Shown: piece after piece, positions 45,129 through 54,463 of the stretch | Layout of the letters: every line of letters begins with the position of its first letter | Numbering within the stretch: the stretch's first letter is position 1 | NCBI RefSeq assembly: GCF_900107975.1 | Contig: NZ_FNVF01000005.1 | Span: forward strand, 1 to 64,000 | Direction of reading: 5' to 3' | DNA length: 64,000 nt | Origin: Paenibacillus sp. UNC499MF | Lineage (GTDB): Bacteria > Bacillota > Bacilli > Paenibacillales > NBRC-103111 | The notes under the pieces: generated by a model | Told to the model about the DNA's origin: nothing | The model's database searches: none | What the model saw: the letters and a program-made list of their open reading frames with translations, nothing else | Made by a program: the position numbers and the translations under genes

Positions 45129-46316
45129 CTACACTCCCCTGCTTACATATTGATGAAAAGACTGCCAGAACTCGCTGCGGTCGCGGTCCAGCTTCGTCTT
45201 GGTGAAATTAGCCGCTTTGGCAAAATTCCGGCTTGCCTGCTCCAGCATCCAGTCCCGGTTGATGACCGTTCCCGTAAGCAGAGCCGCAAGCTGTTTGTCC
45301 TGGCCCGGCTTGAACAGGCAGCCCGGGTCGAGAAGCTCGGGAATCCCCCCGGCCGTCGAGCCGATTACGGGACAGCCCCTTCCCATCGCTTCAATCGTGG
45401 CGCGGGGAAGTCCTTCCTGAAAGCTCGGCTGGATGTAGATATCCACGCTGTCCAGCCAGCCGAACACCGCACTGCCGCTCGGAAGGACGCCGTCGAACTG
45501 GACGTTCTCCTGCAGCCCGAGGCTGCCCGCCATCGCGATCCAGCGCGACTTGTCCCCGTCCCCGAGAATGCGGAACTTGAATGGGGGCAGTTGGCCTTTG
45601 ATCCGCGCCAGCGCGTTCAAGGCGGTGTCGATGCCCTTAGTTTTGCCGTTTAACGAACCGATCAAACCGATGGTGACCGGCGTTTTCATGCTGCGGATCC
45701 GCTCCAGCCTGCGCTGCAGCACGTCTTCGCCCATCTCGGGAAGCTCGACGTTCGAGCACGACTGAGTGCGGCCGCTCGGGCACGGGTACCTTTTCTGCAA
45801 AAATTGTTCCGTCACATAAATCGCGTAGGGAGCTTCCTTGACGTCGGACTTCGTTTTCCACGTGGCGATCGGCGCATACAGCTTGCCCTGCATACTGCCA
45901 TAGTTCCACAAACCGTCCCAGGCGCAGGCGACCACTTCGACCGCAAACGGCTTGCCCAGCTTCTTCGCAATGGCGATCGCTTCGGAGCCGATTTCGCTCG
46001 GCAGACGGGCGATCACCGCGTCCGCTTTCATGACCGCTTCCGTCAGCACGCGCTCGACGTAGCCTTTTTTCGTAATTTTATTAACGGGATTGCTGAGGGA
46101 GGGCAGGACGATAAAATTGACGCCCGCTCCGCTCGACAAGCTTTTCTTCTCCATTTCATGGGCGGAGGTCATTCTCTTGCCCCGGGACACGACCGTGAGA
46201 GAGTCGAATACGGAAAGATACCTCTCCCATACGGCGTAAGGCAGCTTGCCGCTTGAGTAAAATTTCCCCGAATCCGTAAAGTAAAACGTATGATCATGTG
46301 CCCACAGAACGTTCAT
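45129..46316 (-). CDS. GT4-family glycosyltransferase
   Basis: 395 residues, GAGGG site before the ATG. The C-terminal Rossmann half has the GT4 pattern: IGLIGSLNGKTKGIDTAL, FRILGDGDKSRWIA, VDIYIQPSFQEGLPRATIEA (nucleotide-sugar-binding glutamates) and GRGCPVIGSTAGGIPELL. The N-terminus (MNVLWAHDHTFYFTDSGKFY) is unusual and recalls enzymes that act on lipid-linked oligosaccharides. Donor and acceptor unknown. Overlaps the acyltransferase gene by 23 bases. Confidence 0.85.
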   Translation of the reverse strand: MNVLWAHDHTFYFTDSGKFYSSGKLPYAVWERYLSVFDSLTVVSRGKRMTSAHEMEKKSLSSGAGVNFIVLPSLSNPVNKITKKGYVERVLTEAVMKADAVIARLPSEIGSEAIAIAKKLGKPFAVEVVACAWDGLWNYGSMQGKLYAPIATWKTKSDVKEAPYAIYVTEQFLQKRYPCPSGRTQSCSNVELPEMGEDVLQRRLERIRSMKTPVTIGLIGSLNGKTKGIDTALNALARIKGQLPPFKFRILGDGDKSRWIAMAGSLGLQENVQFDGVLPSGSAVFGWLDSVDIYIQPSFQEGLPRATIEAMGRGCPVIGSTAGGIPELLDPGCLFKPGQDKQLAALLTGTVINRDWMLEQASRNFAKAANFTKTKLDRDRSEFWQSFHQYVSRGV

Positions 46317-46896
46317 AGTGACCCTCTTTTCTGATTGACTTAATGATTTTGGCCGGCACGCCCGCCGCCACTGTCATGGAGGGAACCGGTCTTGTTACGA
46401 CGGCACCCGCAGCGACGATAGAACGGCTTCCGATGCTCGCGCCCGCCAAGATCCTGCATCCGCAGCCGATCCAGACATCCCGGTGGATATGGATTTTGGA
46501 ACAAACGACCGGATTGTCGCGGATGGGAAGAGACTCGTCCTCCCAGCTGTGCTGGAAGGAAATCAGCGAACTCTGGTGCGCGATGGACACTTCATCGTCG
46601 ATCTGAAGCTCGCCGCACGCGTCCAGGTAACACTGCTTGTGGATGCTGACATTGCTGCCGATCCGCAGGCGCTCCCAATATTTGATCTCCACCGACCGGC
46701 CGACGAAGACATTGTCTCCGCAGCTCAGCGCCAGGCACTTCAGCAGACAGTACCGCATCGCCACACCCGCCGTGTCCGGCAGAAGATCGGTCAGCGTCCA
46801 GGCGTACTTAAGCGCCGGCCTCGGGAAGAGACGGAGAATGCGGATGACGATGTTCAGCACCGTTTTGAATTTGTGAAACCGGTCTCGGCCTCTCAT
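46294..46896 (-). CDS. Hexapeptide-repeat acyltransferase
   Basis: 200 residues, AAAGGAGAGG before the ATG. Left-handed beta-helix of the WcaF/maltose O-acetyltransferase type: repeats such as RIGSNVSIHKQCYLDACGEL, IHIHRDVWIGCGCRILAGAS and IGSRSIVAAGAVVTRPVP, with the C-terminal VAAGVPAKIIKSI. Probably adds an acetyl group to the EPS repeat unit. The N-terminal helix (about 1-45) is basic and hydrophobic and may touch the membrane. Overlaps the polymerase-like gene upstream by 89 bases, an unusually long overlap. Confidence 0.83.
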   Translation of the reverse strand: MRGRDRFHKFKTVLNIVIRILRLFPRPALKYAWTLTDLLPDTAGVAMRYCLLKCLALSCGDNVFVGRSVEIKYWERLRIGSNVSIHKQCYLDACGELQIDDEVSIAHQSSLISFQHSWEDESLPIRDNPVVCSKIHIHRDVWIGCGCRILAGASIGSRSIVAAGAVVTRPVPSMTVAAGVPAKIIKSIRKEGHYERSVGT

Positions 46897-48160
46897 GGAT
46901 TCCTCTCCTTTTGTCCCGGATAGACTTCAGCCATTTCAGCGTCCAGCCGGCCGTATAGGCCTGAAACATATACAGCAGGGGCAGAATGGGCAGCTTCTTG
47001 CGCACCATGTTGTCCCCGATCGTGCCGACGCCGTATTCCAGATCGCGGCCCGTTACGGTCATATAGCCGACGAGCACCAGCGTGCAGGCATAAGCGAAAA
47101 GCAGCACCACGACAATTCCGTAAAACGCCCTCGTCTCTTTATACCGGATAAACATCAGCACCGCAAAAGCAAGCCCTACAAGCATCGCGACGGCTTCCAT
47201 GGAACGGTACATCACGTTCGTGTCCCAATTTTCCAGATTTATGGGATTTGGGCTCAGGAACAGGAAAGCCGTCAGCAATACCGCATTGACGATGCCCAGT
47301 CCGCCGATTTTGACGGCGAGCACCCCGGCCGATACGGCCAGCATGGCGACTGCGGTTTTGAATCTTTTCGTAAACAGCAGGTAAAAGCAAAGCGTATACA
47401 CGATGGCATAGTCGCGCAGGCCGGTCGCGTACAGCATGACGAGCAGGAACAGTACGTACTTCCGCTTCAGCAGCAGATGTGTGCAGTACAGGCCGAGCGC
47501 CACACACGTGACGTCTTTTGCGAAAAGCGAAGTCATCATCATGAACGACGGGCTGACGAACAGTCCCAGAATGATCCAGCCTTCATACAAACGGCGGTTT
47601 GCCTGCTCATAGCCGAAAAACGACCGGTTCAGCGCATAGATCAGATAAGCGATCCAGATCAGCATCACCGAATTGTACGTGATGATGACAAGCGGATCGG
47701 ACACGTCCAGAAATTTAAAGAACGGCATATACATCAGCCCGAAAATCGGGTAGGCCGACGAATTGAACAGGTAAGTCGAAATATGCTCAAAAGCGTAATT
47801 CAGAAAATCACTCAGTCCCAGGTACGTGACGACCTGCTCGTAATAATGATTTTCGTCGGGACCCGCCAAGGGAGTCGCCGTGAGCGCATAAACGAACTTC
47901 CCAATCAGCATCACGCAAAAGCCGATATACAGCAGGAACGGCTGATCCGGCCAACGGATCATGCAGAAGAGCGGCAGCAGCAGAACGAAAAAAGAAATGA
48001 TCCCCATGCGCTCATCCAGCAGAAAAATTCCTTTTTCCAGAAGCAGCATAAGGAGTACATATCCGATCACGAACAGGTTCCGAAGGGGAGGCGCTCCCTT
48101 CGGCAGCCCGGCTGCGGGGCTATGGCGCCGCAGCGTACATCCGCTCCAGTCTCCGCACAC
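46808..48160 (-). CDS. Polytopic membrane protein, likely EPS polymerase (EpsG/Wzy-like)
   Basis: 450 residues, about ten to twelve membrane helices (for example NLFVIGYVLLMLLLEKGIFL, AVAMLAVSAGVLAVKIGGLG). No enzyme signature beyond topology and a large loop with GPDENHYYEQVVTYLGLSDF. The gene sits where a polymerase is expected, between glycosyltransferases and upstream of the flippase in the cluster, so Wzy-type polymerisation is the best inference; a glycosyltransferase of the PMT type is an alternative. The start is uncertain: GTG 48160 has no clear ribosome binding site and lies within the preceding gene; the first hydrophobic helix starts about 27 residues in. Confidence 0.65.
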   Translation of the reverse strand: MCGDWSGCTLRRHSPAAGLPKGAPPLRNLFVIGYVLLMLLLEKGIFLLDERMGIISFFVLLLPLFCMIRWPDQPFLLYIGFCVMLIGKFVYALTATPLAGPDENHYYEQVVTYLGLSDFLNYAFEHISTYLFNSSAYPIFGLMYMPFFKFLDVSDPLVIITYNSVMLIWIAYLIYALNRSFFGYEQANRRLYEGWIILGLFVSPSFMMMTSLFAKDVTCVALGLYCTHLLLKRKYVLFLLVMLYATGLRDYAIVYTLCFYLLFTKRFKTAVAMLAVSAGVLAVKIGGLGIVNAVLLTAFLFLSPNPINLENWDTNVMYRSMEAVAMLVGLAFAVLMFIRYKETRAFYGIVVVLLFAYACTLVLVGYMTVTGRDLEYGVGTIGDNMVRKKLPILPLLYMFQAYTAGWTLKWLKSIRDKRRGIHERPRPVSQIQNGAEHRHPHSPSLPEAGA

Positions 48161-49253
48161 TTGTCTGAATGTCGTATCCGCACTCCTGCAGCGCCTCCAG
48201 CCGGACGGGCCAGTCCAGCCGCGATCCGGAGGTTTGCTCCCGGATCGCCCCGGCCCACGTCTCGGCCGGTTCGTTCAGGGACAGGCGGCTGACCAGCCCC
48301 AGCTTCAGGTCCGCTTCTGCGGGCACCTGATCGGAGATGAGGCAGGGAACGCCCGCAGCCTGCGCCTCGATGACCACGATGCCGAGTCCTTCGTACAGCG
48401 AAGGCAGCAGGAAGAGGTCGAAGGCTCCGATCAGCTCGGGGATGTTCTTGCGGACCCCGAGCAGGTGCACGTTGTCCGCAATTCCCAGCTCGCGGACCCG
48501 GGCTTCCATCTCGCTGCGCAGCGGTCCGTCCCCGATCAGCACAAGCTGAGCGTCCGGACGGGTCCGCAGGAAGCGGGCAAAGATTTCGAGCAGAAACCGG
48601 TGGTTCTTCTGCTCGCTGAATCTGCCGATGTGCCCGATCACGGGCACATGAGGGTCCGTGACCCCGACCGCTCTGCGGTAAGCCGAGCGGTCTCTCTCCA
48701 GCTGCCCGTAAGGCTGCACCTGGATCGAGTTCGGGAACACGACGACCCGCTCGTCCCGCCAGCAGTCGGGCCCGAAAAGCGCTTCGCAGGCGGAGCGGGA
48801 GCAGCCGAGCATCGTCGTGGAGTTGCTGCGGATCAATCCCCGCATATACCTGCGGTACAAGTTGCGCAGCCACGATTCCCGCTTGCTGTCGTGCGTGTTG
48901 TGGCTGTGGCTGATTCTTACCGGGACGTTCATCTCTCCCGCAAGCTTCAGCACGTAGCCGCTGAACTGGTAAATATGGCTGTGCACGACCTGATACGGCC
49001 CGTGCTCCTTCAAGTTGGCGAGGAAAGCACGGCGGAAGGCGCGCAGCCCTTTTTTCGGATGGGGCTGCCTGAAGATGCGCCCTCCCAGCTCGATGATCTC
49101 GTCATCGTAAAATCCTTTTTCTTCAAACTGTACGGCAAAATGAAATTCGTATTTATCCCGGTCAATCGTCCGGTACAGGTTCATCAATAACGTTTCGATC
49201 CCGCCGGGATGCATTTTTCCGACGACGTGAAGAATTTTCGTTTTAGGCTTCAT
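48120..49253 (-). CDS. GT4-family glycosyltransferase (EpsF-like)
   Basis: 377 residues from ATG 49253, seven bases after GGGAGG; the open frame runs on upstream inside the pyruvyl transferase gene and is not used. MKPKTKILHVVGKMHPGGIE is the classic N-terminus of EpsF-type enzymes (GGIE loop); HSHIYQFSGYVLKLA, ISHSHNTHDS, GHIGRFSEQKNHRFLLEIFA and LFLLPSLYEGLGIVVIEAQA (the EGLGIVVIE motif) are typical. Overlaps the pyruvyl transferase stop by 11 bases. Confidence 0.9.
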   Translation of the reverse strand: MKPKTKILHVVGKMHPGGIETLLMNLYRTIDRDKYEFHFAVQFEEKGFYDDEIIELGGRIFRQPHPKKGLRAFRRAFLANLKEHGPYQVVHSHIYQFSGYVLKLAGEMNVPVRISHSHNTHDSKRESWLRNLYRRYMRGLIRSNSTTMLGCSRSACEALFGPDCWRDERVVVFPNSIQVQPYGQLERDRSAYRRAVGVTDPHVPVIGHIGRFSEQKNHRFLLEIFARFLRTRPDAQLVLIGDGPLRSEMEARVRELGIADNVHLLGVRKNIPELIGAFDLFLLPSLYEGLGIVVIEAQAAGVPCLISDQVPAEADLKLGLVSRLSLNEPAETWAGAIREQTSGSRLDWPVRLEALQECGYDIQTSVRRLERMYAAAP

Positions 49254-50463
49254 GCAGAATCCTCCCGACGTAAGTAACAAGCTCCCGTTTCTTCTGGTTG
49301 ACGATCCGGACGGAGCCTTCCTGGCGGCTCTTCTCCGGGACAAGCCCGGCAAGCACCGCTTTGGGGTCCGTACGGAAATCGAGCACGTGCCCGGAAAGGC
49401 CCAGATCTTTAAAAATGCTTGCCAGTTTCTTGTCCCAGGCGATGCCGTAGGTAGGCTTGCCGAAGGAGATGGCCGGGATGCACGCATGCAGGCGCTGCGC
49501 GATAACCGTATCGCAGTCCCGGATGCTCTCCACCAGATCCCCGACATCGTCCGGATAAGGGGCGAATTCCACGCCGGGCATTCCGGCCAGCCGCGGTTTG
49601 ACGTACCGTTCCACGAAGGCGTTGTCGGTATCCGCTCCGTTCGTAAAGACCCGGACGCGGCTGCCGCCGTCGGCCGCCCCTTTCGCCAGGCTGTACCACC
49701 AATCCGCGCAATCGTCCCGTTCCCACTGGTACGGGGAATGCCGCCTCATCTCATTGGGGTCCATGATGCCAAGTCCGATGGTCCGGGCGGTAACGGCTCC
49801 TGCGTCCCCGGCCGCGCGCCTTCCCGGAAATGCTTCTAGGGTAACCAGCGCCGGATCGGATAAAGCCACGGCCTTGTGCGCCAGAGACGGGGCGATGGAA
49901 AGTAAATAAGCCAGCGAATCTTCGTCTCGGACTGAAATCGTTTTGGCGTAATGCAAAATATCGGTAAACCACTTCCGGGCCAGAAAGCTCCAGGGCCCTC
50001 TCATGCCGACGAACACGACATGCAGCGGCTTGCCCTGTCTCTTCACTTCCCGGACCAGACGGCGCATGGCGATAGGAAACGACAAGTACGTGTCGATAAA
50101 CAAATGCCCTCCGCCGATCAGCACCGCATCCGCCCGGGTGACAAGCTCGCGGATCTGCTCGCCGAGTACGGCGTCCTTGCGCTTATGGACCGAATACGAC
50201 TTCATGTAGCGCAGAAAATCCGGCGTCAGCTTTTTTTTCACACTGACTTCGTTCAGTTTGTAGTCGCGCGTTAACGCGGGCTTACCGGTTTCCCGGGTTG
50301 ATCCGCCGCCCTCAGCGGGTTCTTTGTACAGACCGGCCGTCAAATCGAAGTTGGTGACGGTATATTCCCCGCACGTGCGGATCAGTTGATTGACGGTCAT
50401 GGCGATAAGCCCGTCTCCCAGATTCGTCGAATGGGGCACACCCGCAAGCAATATATGTTTCAC
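49243..50463 (-). CDS. Polysaccharide pyruvyl transferase family protein
   Basis: 406 residues from a GTG after GAGGG. MKHILLAGVPHSTNLGDGLI opens the N-terminal domain (NLGD motif of the family); ADAVLIGGGHLFIDTYLSFP and DTVIAQRLHACIPAISFGKP (the RLHxxI motif) confirm it. The family moves pyruvate from PEP to a sugar as a ketal; EpsI and EpsO in B. subtilis and CsaB in S-layer bacteria belong here. About 60 N-terminal residues include a Gly/Thr-rich insertion (about 50-65). Lies between the flippase and a GT4. Confidence 0.85.
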   Translation of the reverse strand: MKHILLAGVPHSTNLGDGLIAMTVNQLIRTCGEYTVTNFDLTAGLYKEPAEGGGSTRETGKPALTRDYKLNEVSVKKKLTPDFLRYMKSYSVHKRKDAVLGEQIRELVTRADAVLIGGGHLFIDTYLSFPIAMRRLVREVKRQGKPLHVVFVGMRGPWSFLARKWFTDILHYAKTISVRDEDSLAYLLSIAPSLAHKAVALSDPALVTLEAFPGRRAAGDAGAVTARTIGLGIMDPNEMRRHSPYQWERDDCADWWYSLAKGAADGGSRVRVFTNGADTDNAFVERYVKPRLAGMPGVEFAPYPDDVGDLVESIRDCDTVIAQRLHACIPAISFGKPTYGIAWDKKLASIFKDLGLSGHVLDFRTDPKAVLAGLVPEKSRQEGSVRIVNQKKRELVTYVGRILHEA

Positions 50464-50464
50464 G

Positions 50465-51817
50465 TTAATTCCCTCGCTTTTTGTTGGCGGTCATCCAGGC
50501 AAACATTCCGATGGAAATATTCAGCTTCCGCCGGATGACGATCACCATGGCTGTTTTCCAGCAGACGGTGCAGAGCAGATTCGTAACGGCCGCTCCCAGC
50601 ATGCCGAAGGCAGGGATCAGAGCCAGGTTCAGCACAATGTTCAGAACGGCGGAACCGGCCAAAATCCGTCCCAGCGTTTTCTGCTGCCCCGTCATCGTCA
50701 TCAGCGTACCCGTCTGTCCGCTGAAAGCGGAGACGAGCTGGCTGGTGGACAAAATCAGCAAGGCCAGCGAACCCCGTTTGAACTCTTCTCCGAACAGGCC
50801 GAGAATGGGATCGTTCAGAAACAGGAAGGCGACGTAGATGACTCCCGCAAACAGGAATCCCGCCAGGTTGCTCAGACTGAGCACTTGCTGGAGCTGCTTG
50901 TCGTCCTTCTTGGCGTAAGACTCCGAAATAAAAGGAGCCGCCGTCATGTTGATGGCCGTCAGGCCGAACGAAACGAGCGTCGCGATCCGGACGGCCGCCC
51001 CGTAAATCCCCGCCTCGGTCGTCCCTTCCATCCAGCCGAGCATCAGCACGTTAAGCTGGCCCAGCACAAGGTACATGCCCGAGACAAACATGAGCGACAG
51101 GGACACGTTCACCCATTCGCGGGTGTTGTAGGCGGTGCCGGCATCCCGGGTCTGCGGGGTCAGTCTGCGCTTGAGCACCCAGGCGCCTATGGCGTAAGAC
51201 ACGGCCATGGCGGCCAGGAAGAGCAGCATCGCCTCGCCCGCTCCCGCCTTCGACTCCGCGAAGGCGTTATAGAGGAACAGCAGCGCGATGAACACGACCG
51301 GGCGGATGATTTTCTCCGGCAGCTGCGCGTGCAGCATCTCCTTCAGCGCCTGAAGGGAGCTTTGGCGGAGCAGGGCCAGGGCCATTACCGGTATGCCGAG
51401 CAGACCGGCTATGTAGGTATAGAGCAGTTCGCCGTTCATGGTCCCGCTCATCAGGAGCACGACGAGAAGCGAAATGACCGTAACGGCCAGCGACAGCCCC
51501 GCCGTGATCTGATTCGCCCGGCGGAGCAGCCCTTTCACCTCCGCCCACTGCCCGTGCGCCCGGTAGGACGAGACGTAGCGTACGATGGCGGTGTCGAACC
51601 CGAGCTTCGTCGGGAAAACAAGGAACGTCACTACGGTCGTGACGAACGAATAGTAGCCGTAGCTGACGGCGCCCAGCTGTCTGGCCAGCAGGATTTGCAG
51701 AATCAGCGCGATGCCGATTCCTCCCACGTTAACCAAGAAGGACAGCGAGCTGCTTTTCATCAGCATTTTCGATAAAGAACGCTGTGTAAGTGGTTTCGCG
51801 GTTGTATTCATACTCAT
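50465..51817 (-). CDS. Oligosaccharide flippase (Wzx/EpsK-like)
   Basis: 450 residues, about 12-14 membrane helices, MATE/PST superfamily. Begins with a basic cytoplasmic tail and SSSLSFLVNVGGIGIALILQ, then ARQLGAVSYGYYSFV, the usual first loop of Wzx proteins. Would carry the lipid-linked repeat unit across the membrane. Start ambiguous between ATG 51817 and the ATG two codons on. Confidence 0.9.
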   Translation of the reverse strand: MSMNTTAKPLTQRSLSKMLMKSSSLSFLVNVGGIGIALILQILLARQLGAVSYGYYSFVTTVVTFLVFPTKLGFDTAIVRYVSSYRAHGQWAEVKGLLRRANQITAGLSLAVTVISLLVVLLMSGTMNGELLYTYIAGLLGIPVMALALLRQSSLQALKEMLHAQLPEKIIRPVVFIALLFLYNAFAESKAGAGEAMLLFLAAMAVSYAIGAWVLKRRLTPQTRDAGTAYNTREWVNVSLSLMFVSGMYLVLGQLNVLMLGWMEGTTEAGIYGAAVRIATLVSFGLTAINMTAAPFISESYAKKDDKQLQQVLSLSNLAGFLFAGVIYVAFLFLNDPILGLFGEEFKRGSLALLILSTSQLVSAFSGQTGTLMTMTGQQKTLGRILAGSAVLNIVLNLALIPAFGMLGAAVTNLLCTVCWKTAMVIVIRRKLNISIGMFAWMTANKKRGN

Positions 51818-51847
51818 CCCGGATTCAATTCCATTCCTGCTTGAGTT

Positions 51848-53683
51848 TTAAGAAACATTGCGGTAGGTCGGCACCAGATGCTGCAGCAGCGCGCGGATTT
51901 CCTCGGGATCGCTGCCGAGCACGCGTTCGAGACGGCGCATTTCGAATTCCAGCTCGGTCCGGTTGATGTTCATCGGCTTTCCGATAAAAATCCGGTCGTG
52001 CATCGTGGAGGACATGCCTTCCTCACTGGTCAGCAGCTCCTCGTACAGCTTCTCGCCGGCGCGGATGCCGGAAAATTCGATATCGATGTCGACGTTCGGC
52101 TCGTAGCCGGAAAGCCGGATCAGGTCGGTCGCCAGATCGACGATTTTCACTGGTTTGCCCATGTCGAGAATAAACACTTCGCCGCCCTTGGCGAAAGCCC
52201 CCGCCTGAATGACGAGCTGCACCGCTTCCGGAATGGTCATAAAATAACGCACCATCTCGGGATGGGTTACCGTCACCGGGCCTCCCCGGGCGATTTGGTC
52301 CTTGAATCTCGGGATCACGCTGCCCCGGCTGCCCAGGACGTTCCCGAAACGGACGGCCACGAATTTCGTCTTGCTGTGCTTGTCCAGGCTCTGGATAAAC
52401 ATTTCCGCGATCCGCTTGGTCGTTCCCATGATGCTCGTCGGGTTGACCGCTTTGTCCGTGGAGATGAGCACGAAACGCTCCGCGCCGAATTCGTCCGCGC
52501 ATTCCGCGACGTTTTTGCTGCCGAACACGTTGTTCTTGATCGCCTCCGACGGGTTGCGCTCCATGAGCGGCACATGCTTGTGCGCTGCGGCGTGGAAAAC
52601 GACCTGCGGGCCGAACTCGCGGAACACGTCCGCAATACGGGTCCGGTCCTGCACATCGGCGATCACCGTTTCGATCGGCAGGTTCGGGAACAGCCGGCGC
52701 ATTTCCATCTCGATGCCGTAAATGCTGTTCTCGCCGTGGCCGAGCAGGAGCAGCCGGGCCGGTTTGAACGGGGCTACCTGGCGGCAGAGCTCGGAGCCGA
52801 TAGACCCGCCCGCGCCGGTGACCAGCACGATTTTGTTCTGTACGTAATCGGCGATATTTTGTAAATCCGTCTGGATCGGATCGCGTCCGAGCAGGTCTTC
52901 CACCTGCACGTCGCGCATCTGGTTCGCCGCCATTTTTCCCTGGATGTATTCCTGGATGTGCGGAATGATTTTCAGACGGGCTTTCGTCGTTTTGCAAATA
53001 TTGATAATGTCCGAAATCTGCGTCTTCGACACCGAAGGCAGCGCGATGATAATATCGTCGATCCGCTGCTCTTCCACGATCCGGGGAATATCGAGGCGGT
53101 TCCCCATGACCGGTATGCCGTGAAGCTGAAGCTTCTGTTTGTAGGGATCGTCGTCCACGAAGGCGACCGGCTTCATCATGAAGCTGTCGTTGTGCGCAAG
53201 CTCCTTCACGAACATGACGCCGCAGCTTCCGGCTCCGACGACAAGCGTCCTTTGGGCGGGTTTGCCGCCCCGGGACCTTGAGCTGCCGTAAAAATTGTCG
53301 CAGAACACGCGCCAGACAAATCGTGAACCGCCCAGCATCAGCAGGATGCCGTTCAGATTCTGGAGGAACATGTACAGCGTAATCTCTCCCGCGGACAAGA
53401 ACGATGTCACCGCATACGAGACCAGACAAGATACGATGACCGCTTTGGCGATCGCTACCATCTCACCGACGCTGGCATACTGCCAGATCCGGTTATAGAG
53501 CTGGAAGTAGAACATCGCGCACGCCAGCGAGATACCGGATACCAGTGTGTAGAGCATAATGACACTCATGACTTCCTGCGGGATGCCGCCCCGGAAATGC
53601 GCCAGGAAAGTCAGGTAAATGCTCGCCCATACGATAATCATGTCGATCAGGACTAGCATGGGCGTCCGTTTAGAATAACTCAT
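51848..53683 (-). CDS. epsC: Membrane-bound nucleoside-diphosphate-sugar 4,6-dehydratase (EpsC/PglF/CapD type)
   Basis: 611 residues. Four membrane helices in 1-125, a first Rossmann domain (about 145-260, RTLVVGAGSCGVMFVKEL) and a second SDR domain with NAD motif VTGAGGSIGSE (288-298). The catalytic region reads STDKAVNPTSIMGTTKR: Asp-Lys (D410, K411) and Met in place of the SDR tyrosine (M419, K423), which marks this as a 4,6-dehydratase. Expected to turn UDP-GlcNAc into UDP-4-keto-6-deoxy-GlcNAc, first step to bacillosamine. Followed directly by the flippase gene. Confidence 0.93.
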   Translation of the reverse strand: MSYSKRTPMLVLIDMIIVWASIYLTFLAHFRGGIPQEVMSVIMLYTLVSGISLACAMFYFQLYNRIWQYASVGEMVAIAKAVIVSCLVSYAVTSFLSAGEITLYMFLQNLNGILLMLGGSRFVWRVFCDNFYGSSRSRGGKPAQRTLVVGAGSCGVMFVKELAHNDSFMMKPVAFVDDDPYKQKLQLHGIPVMGNRLDIPRIVEEQRIDDIIIALPSVSKTQISDIINICKTTKARLKIIPHIQEYIQGKMAANQMRDVQVEDLLGRDPIQTDLQNIADYVQNKIVLVTGAGGSIGSELCRQVAPFKPARLLLLGHGENSIYGIEMEMRRLFPNLPIETVIADVQDRTRIADVFREFGPQVVFHAAAHKHVPLMERNPSEAIKNNVFGSKNVAECADEFGAERFVLISTDKAVNPTSIMGTTKRIAEMFIQSLDKHSKTKFVAVRFGNVLGSRGSVIPRFKDQIARGGPVTVTHPEMVRYFMTIPEAVQLVIQAGAFAKGGEVFILDMGKPVKIVDLATDLIRLSGYEPNVDIDIEFSGIRAGEKLYEELLTSEEGMSSTMHDRIFIGKPMNINRTELEFEMRRLERVLGSDPEEIRALLQHLVPTYRNVS

Positions 53684-53767
53684 CTTTTCCCCTCCCTTAG
53701 TGTTGAAAACCGTTTTGATAAAAGGATGATGAATCTAAATGGATAAAGCCGCCTTTTCCCAAACCAA

Positions 53768-54463
53768 TCAGCTGCTGTAGTCGTAATATGTATTCATCTT
53801 GGCGTCCTTGCGGGCGACTTTATTCAGCACGACGCCCAGTATCCTTGCATGGACGAACTGCAGGCTGTCCCGCGCTTTCTGCACCAGCTCGCGTTTGACG
53901 CCGCCCGCGTTCACGACGAGCACGACGCCGTCGCACTGGGTCGCCACGACCTGAGCGTCGCTGACGGCGAGAACGGGAGGCGTATCGACCAGAATCACGT
54001 CGAACTCCCGCTTAAGCCGCTCCAGCAGATCCGTCATCCGCCGGGAACCGAGAATCTCGGACGGGTTGGGCGGCACGGTGCCGCAGGTCATGACGTACAG
54101 GCCCGGAATGTCCGTCTCCTTGAGCGCTTCCTCCACTTCGGCCTGCCGCGTCAGCACATCCGTCAATCCGGTGCGGTTCGAGAGGCCGAACGTGCGGTGA
54201 GCCGTCGGTTTGCGCAGGTCCGCGTCGATGAGCAGCACCTTCTTGTCCGTCTGGGCGTACACGACGGCCAGGTTGTCGATGGTGGTGGACTTCCCTTCCC
54301 AGGGGCTGGCCGAGGTGACCATCAGCGTCCGGATTTCTCCGTCCACTCCGGAATATTGAATGTTCGTCCGCAGGGTGCGGTATGTTTCGGATATCGGCGA
54401 CATGGGATTGCTGTGGGCGATAATCGGCCGCTGTTTACTGGATTGGGACACCGGATGCTTCAC
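53768..54463 (-). CDS. epsB: BY-family protein tyrosine kinase (EpsB/YwqD/CpsD)
   Basis: 231 residues. Cytoplasmic bacterial tyrosine kinase that controls EPS export with the Wzz-like partner. Walker A SASPWEGKSTT (51-61; the position before Glu is Trp, more often Gly), Walker A' VLLIDADLRKPT (about 75-86), Walker B DVILVDTPPV. The C-terminus NTYYDYSS carries three tyrosines for autophosphorylation, a small cluster. Overlaps the Wzz-like gene by 29 bases. Confidence 0.92.
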   Translation of the reverse strand: MKHPVSQSSKQRPIIAHSNPMSPISETYRTLRTNIQYSGVDGEIRTLMVTSASPWEGKSTTIDNLAVVYAQTDKKVLLIDADLRKPTAHRTFGLSNRTGLTDVLTRQAEVEEALKETDIPGLYVMTCGTVPPNPSEILGSRRMTDLLERLKREFDVILVDTPPVLAVSDAQVVATQCDGVVLVVNAGGVKRELVQKARDSLQFVHARILGVVLNKVARKDAKMNTYYDYSS

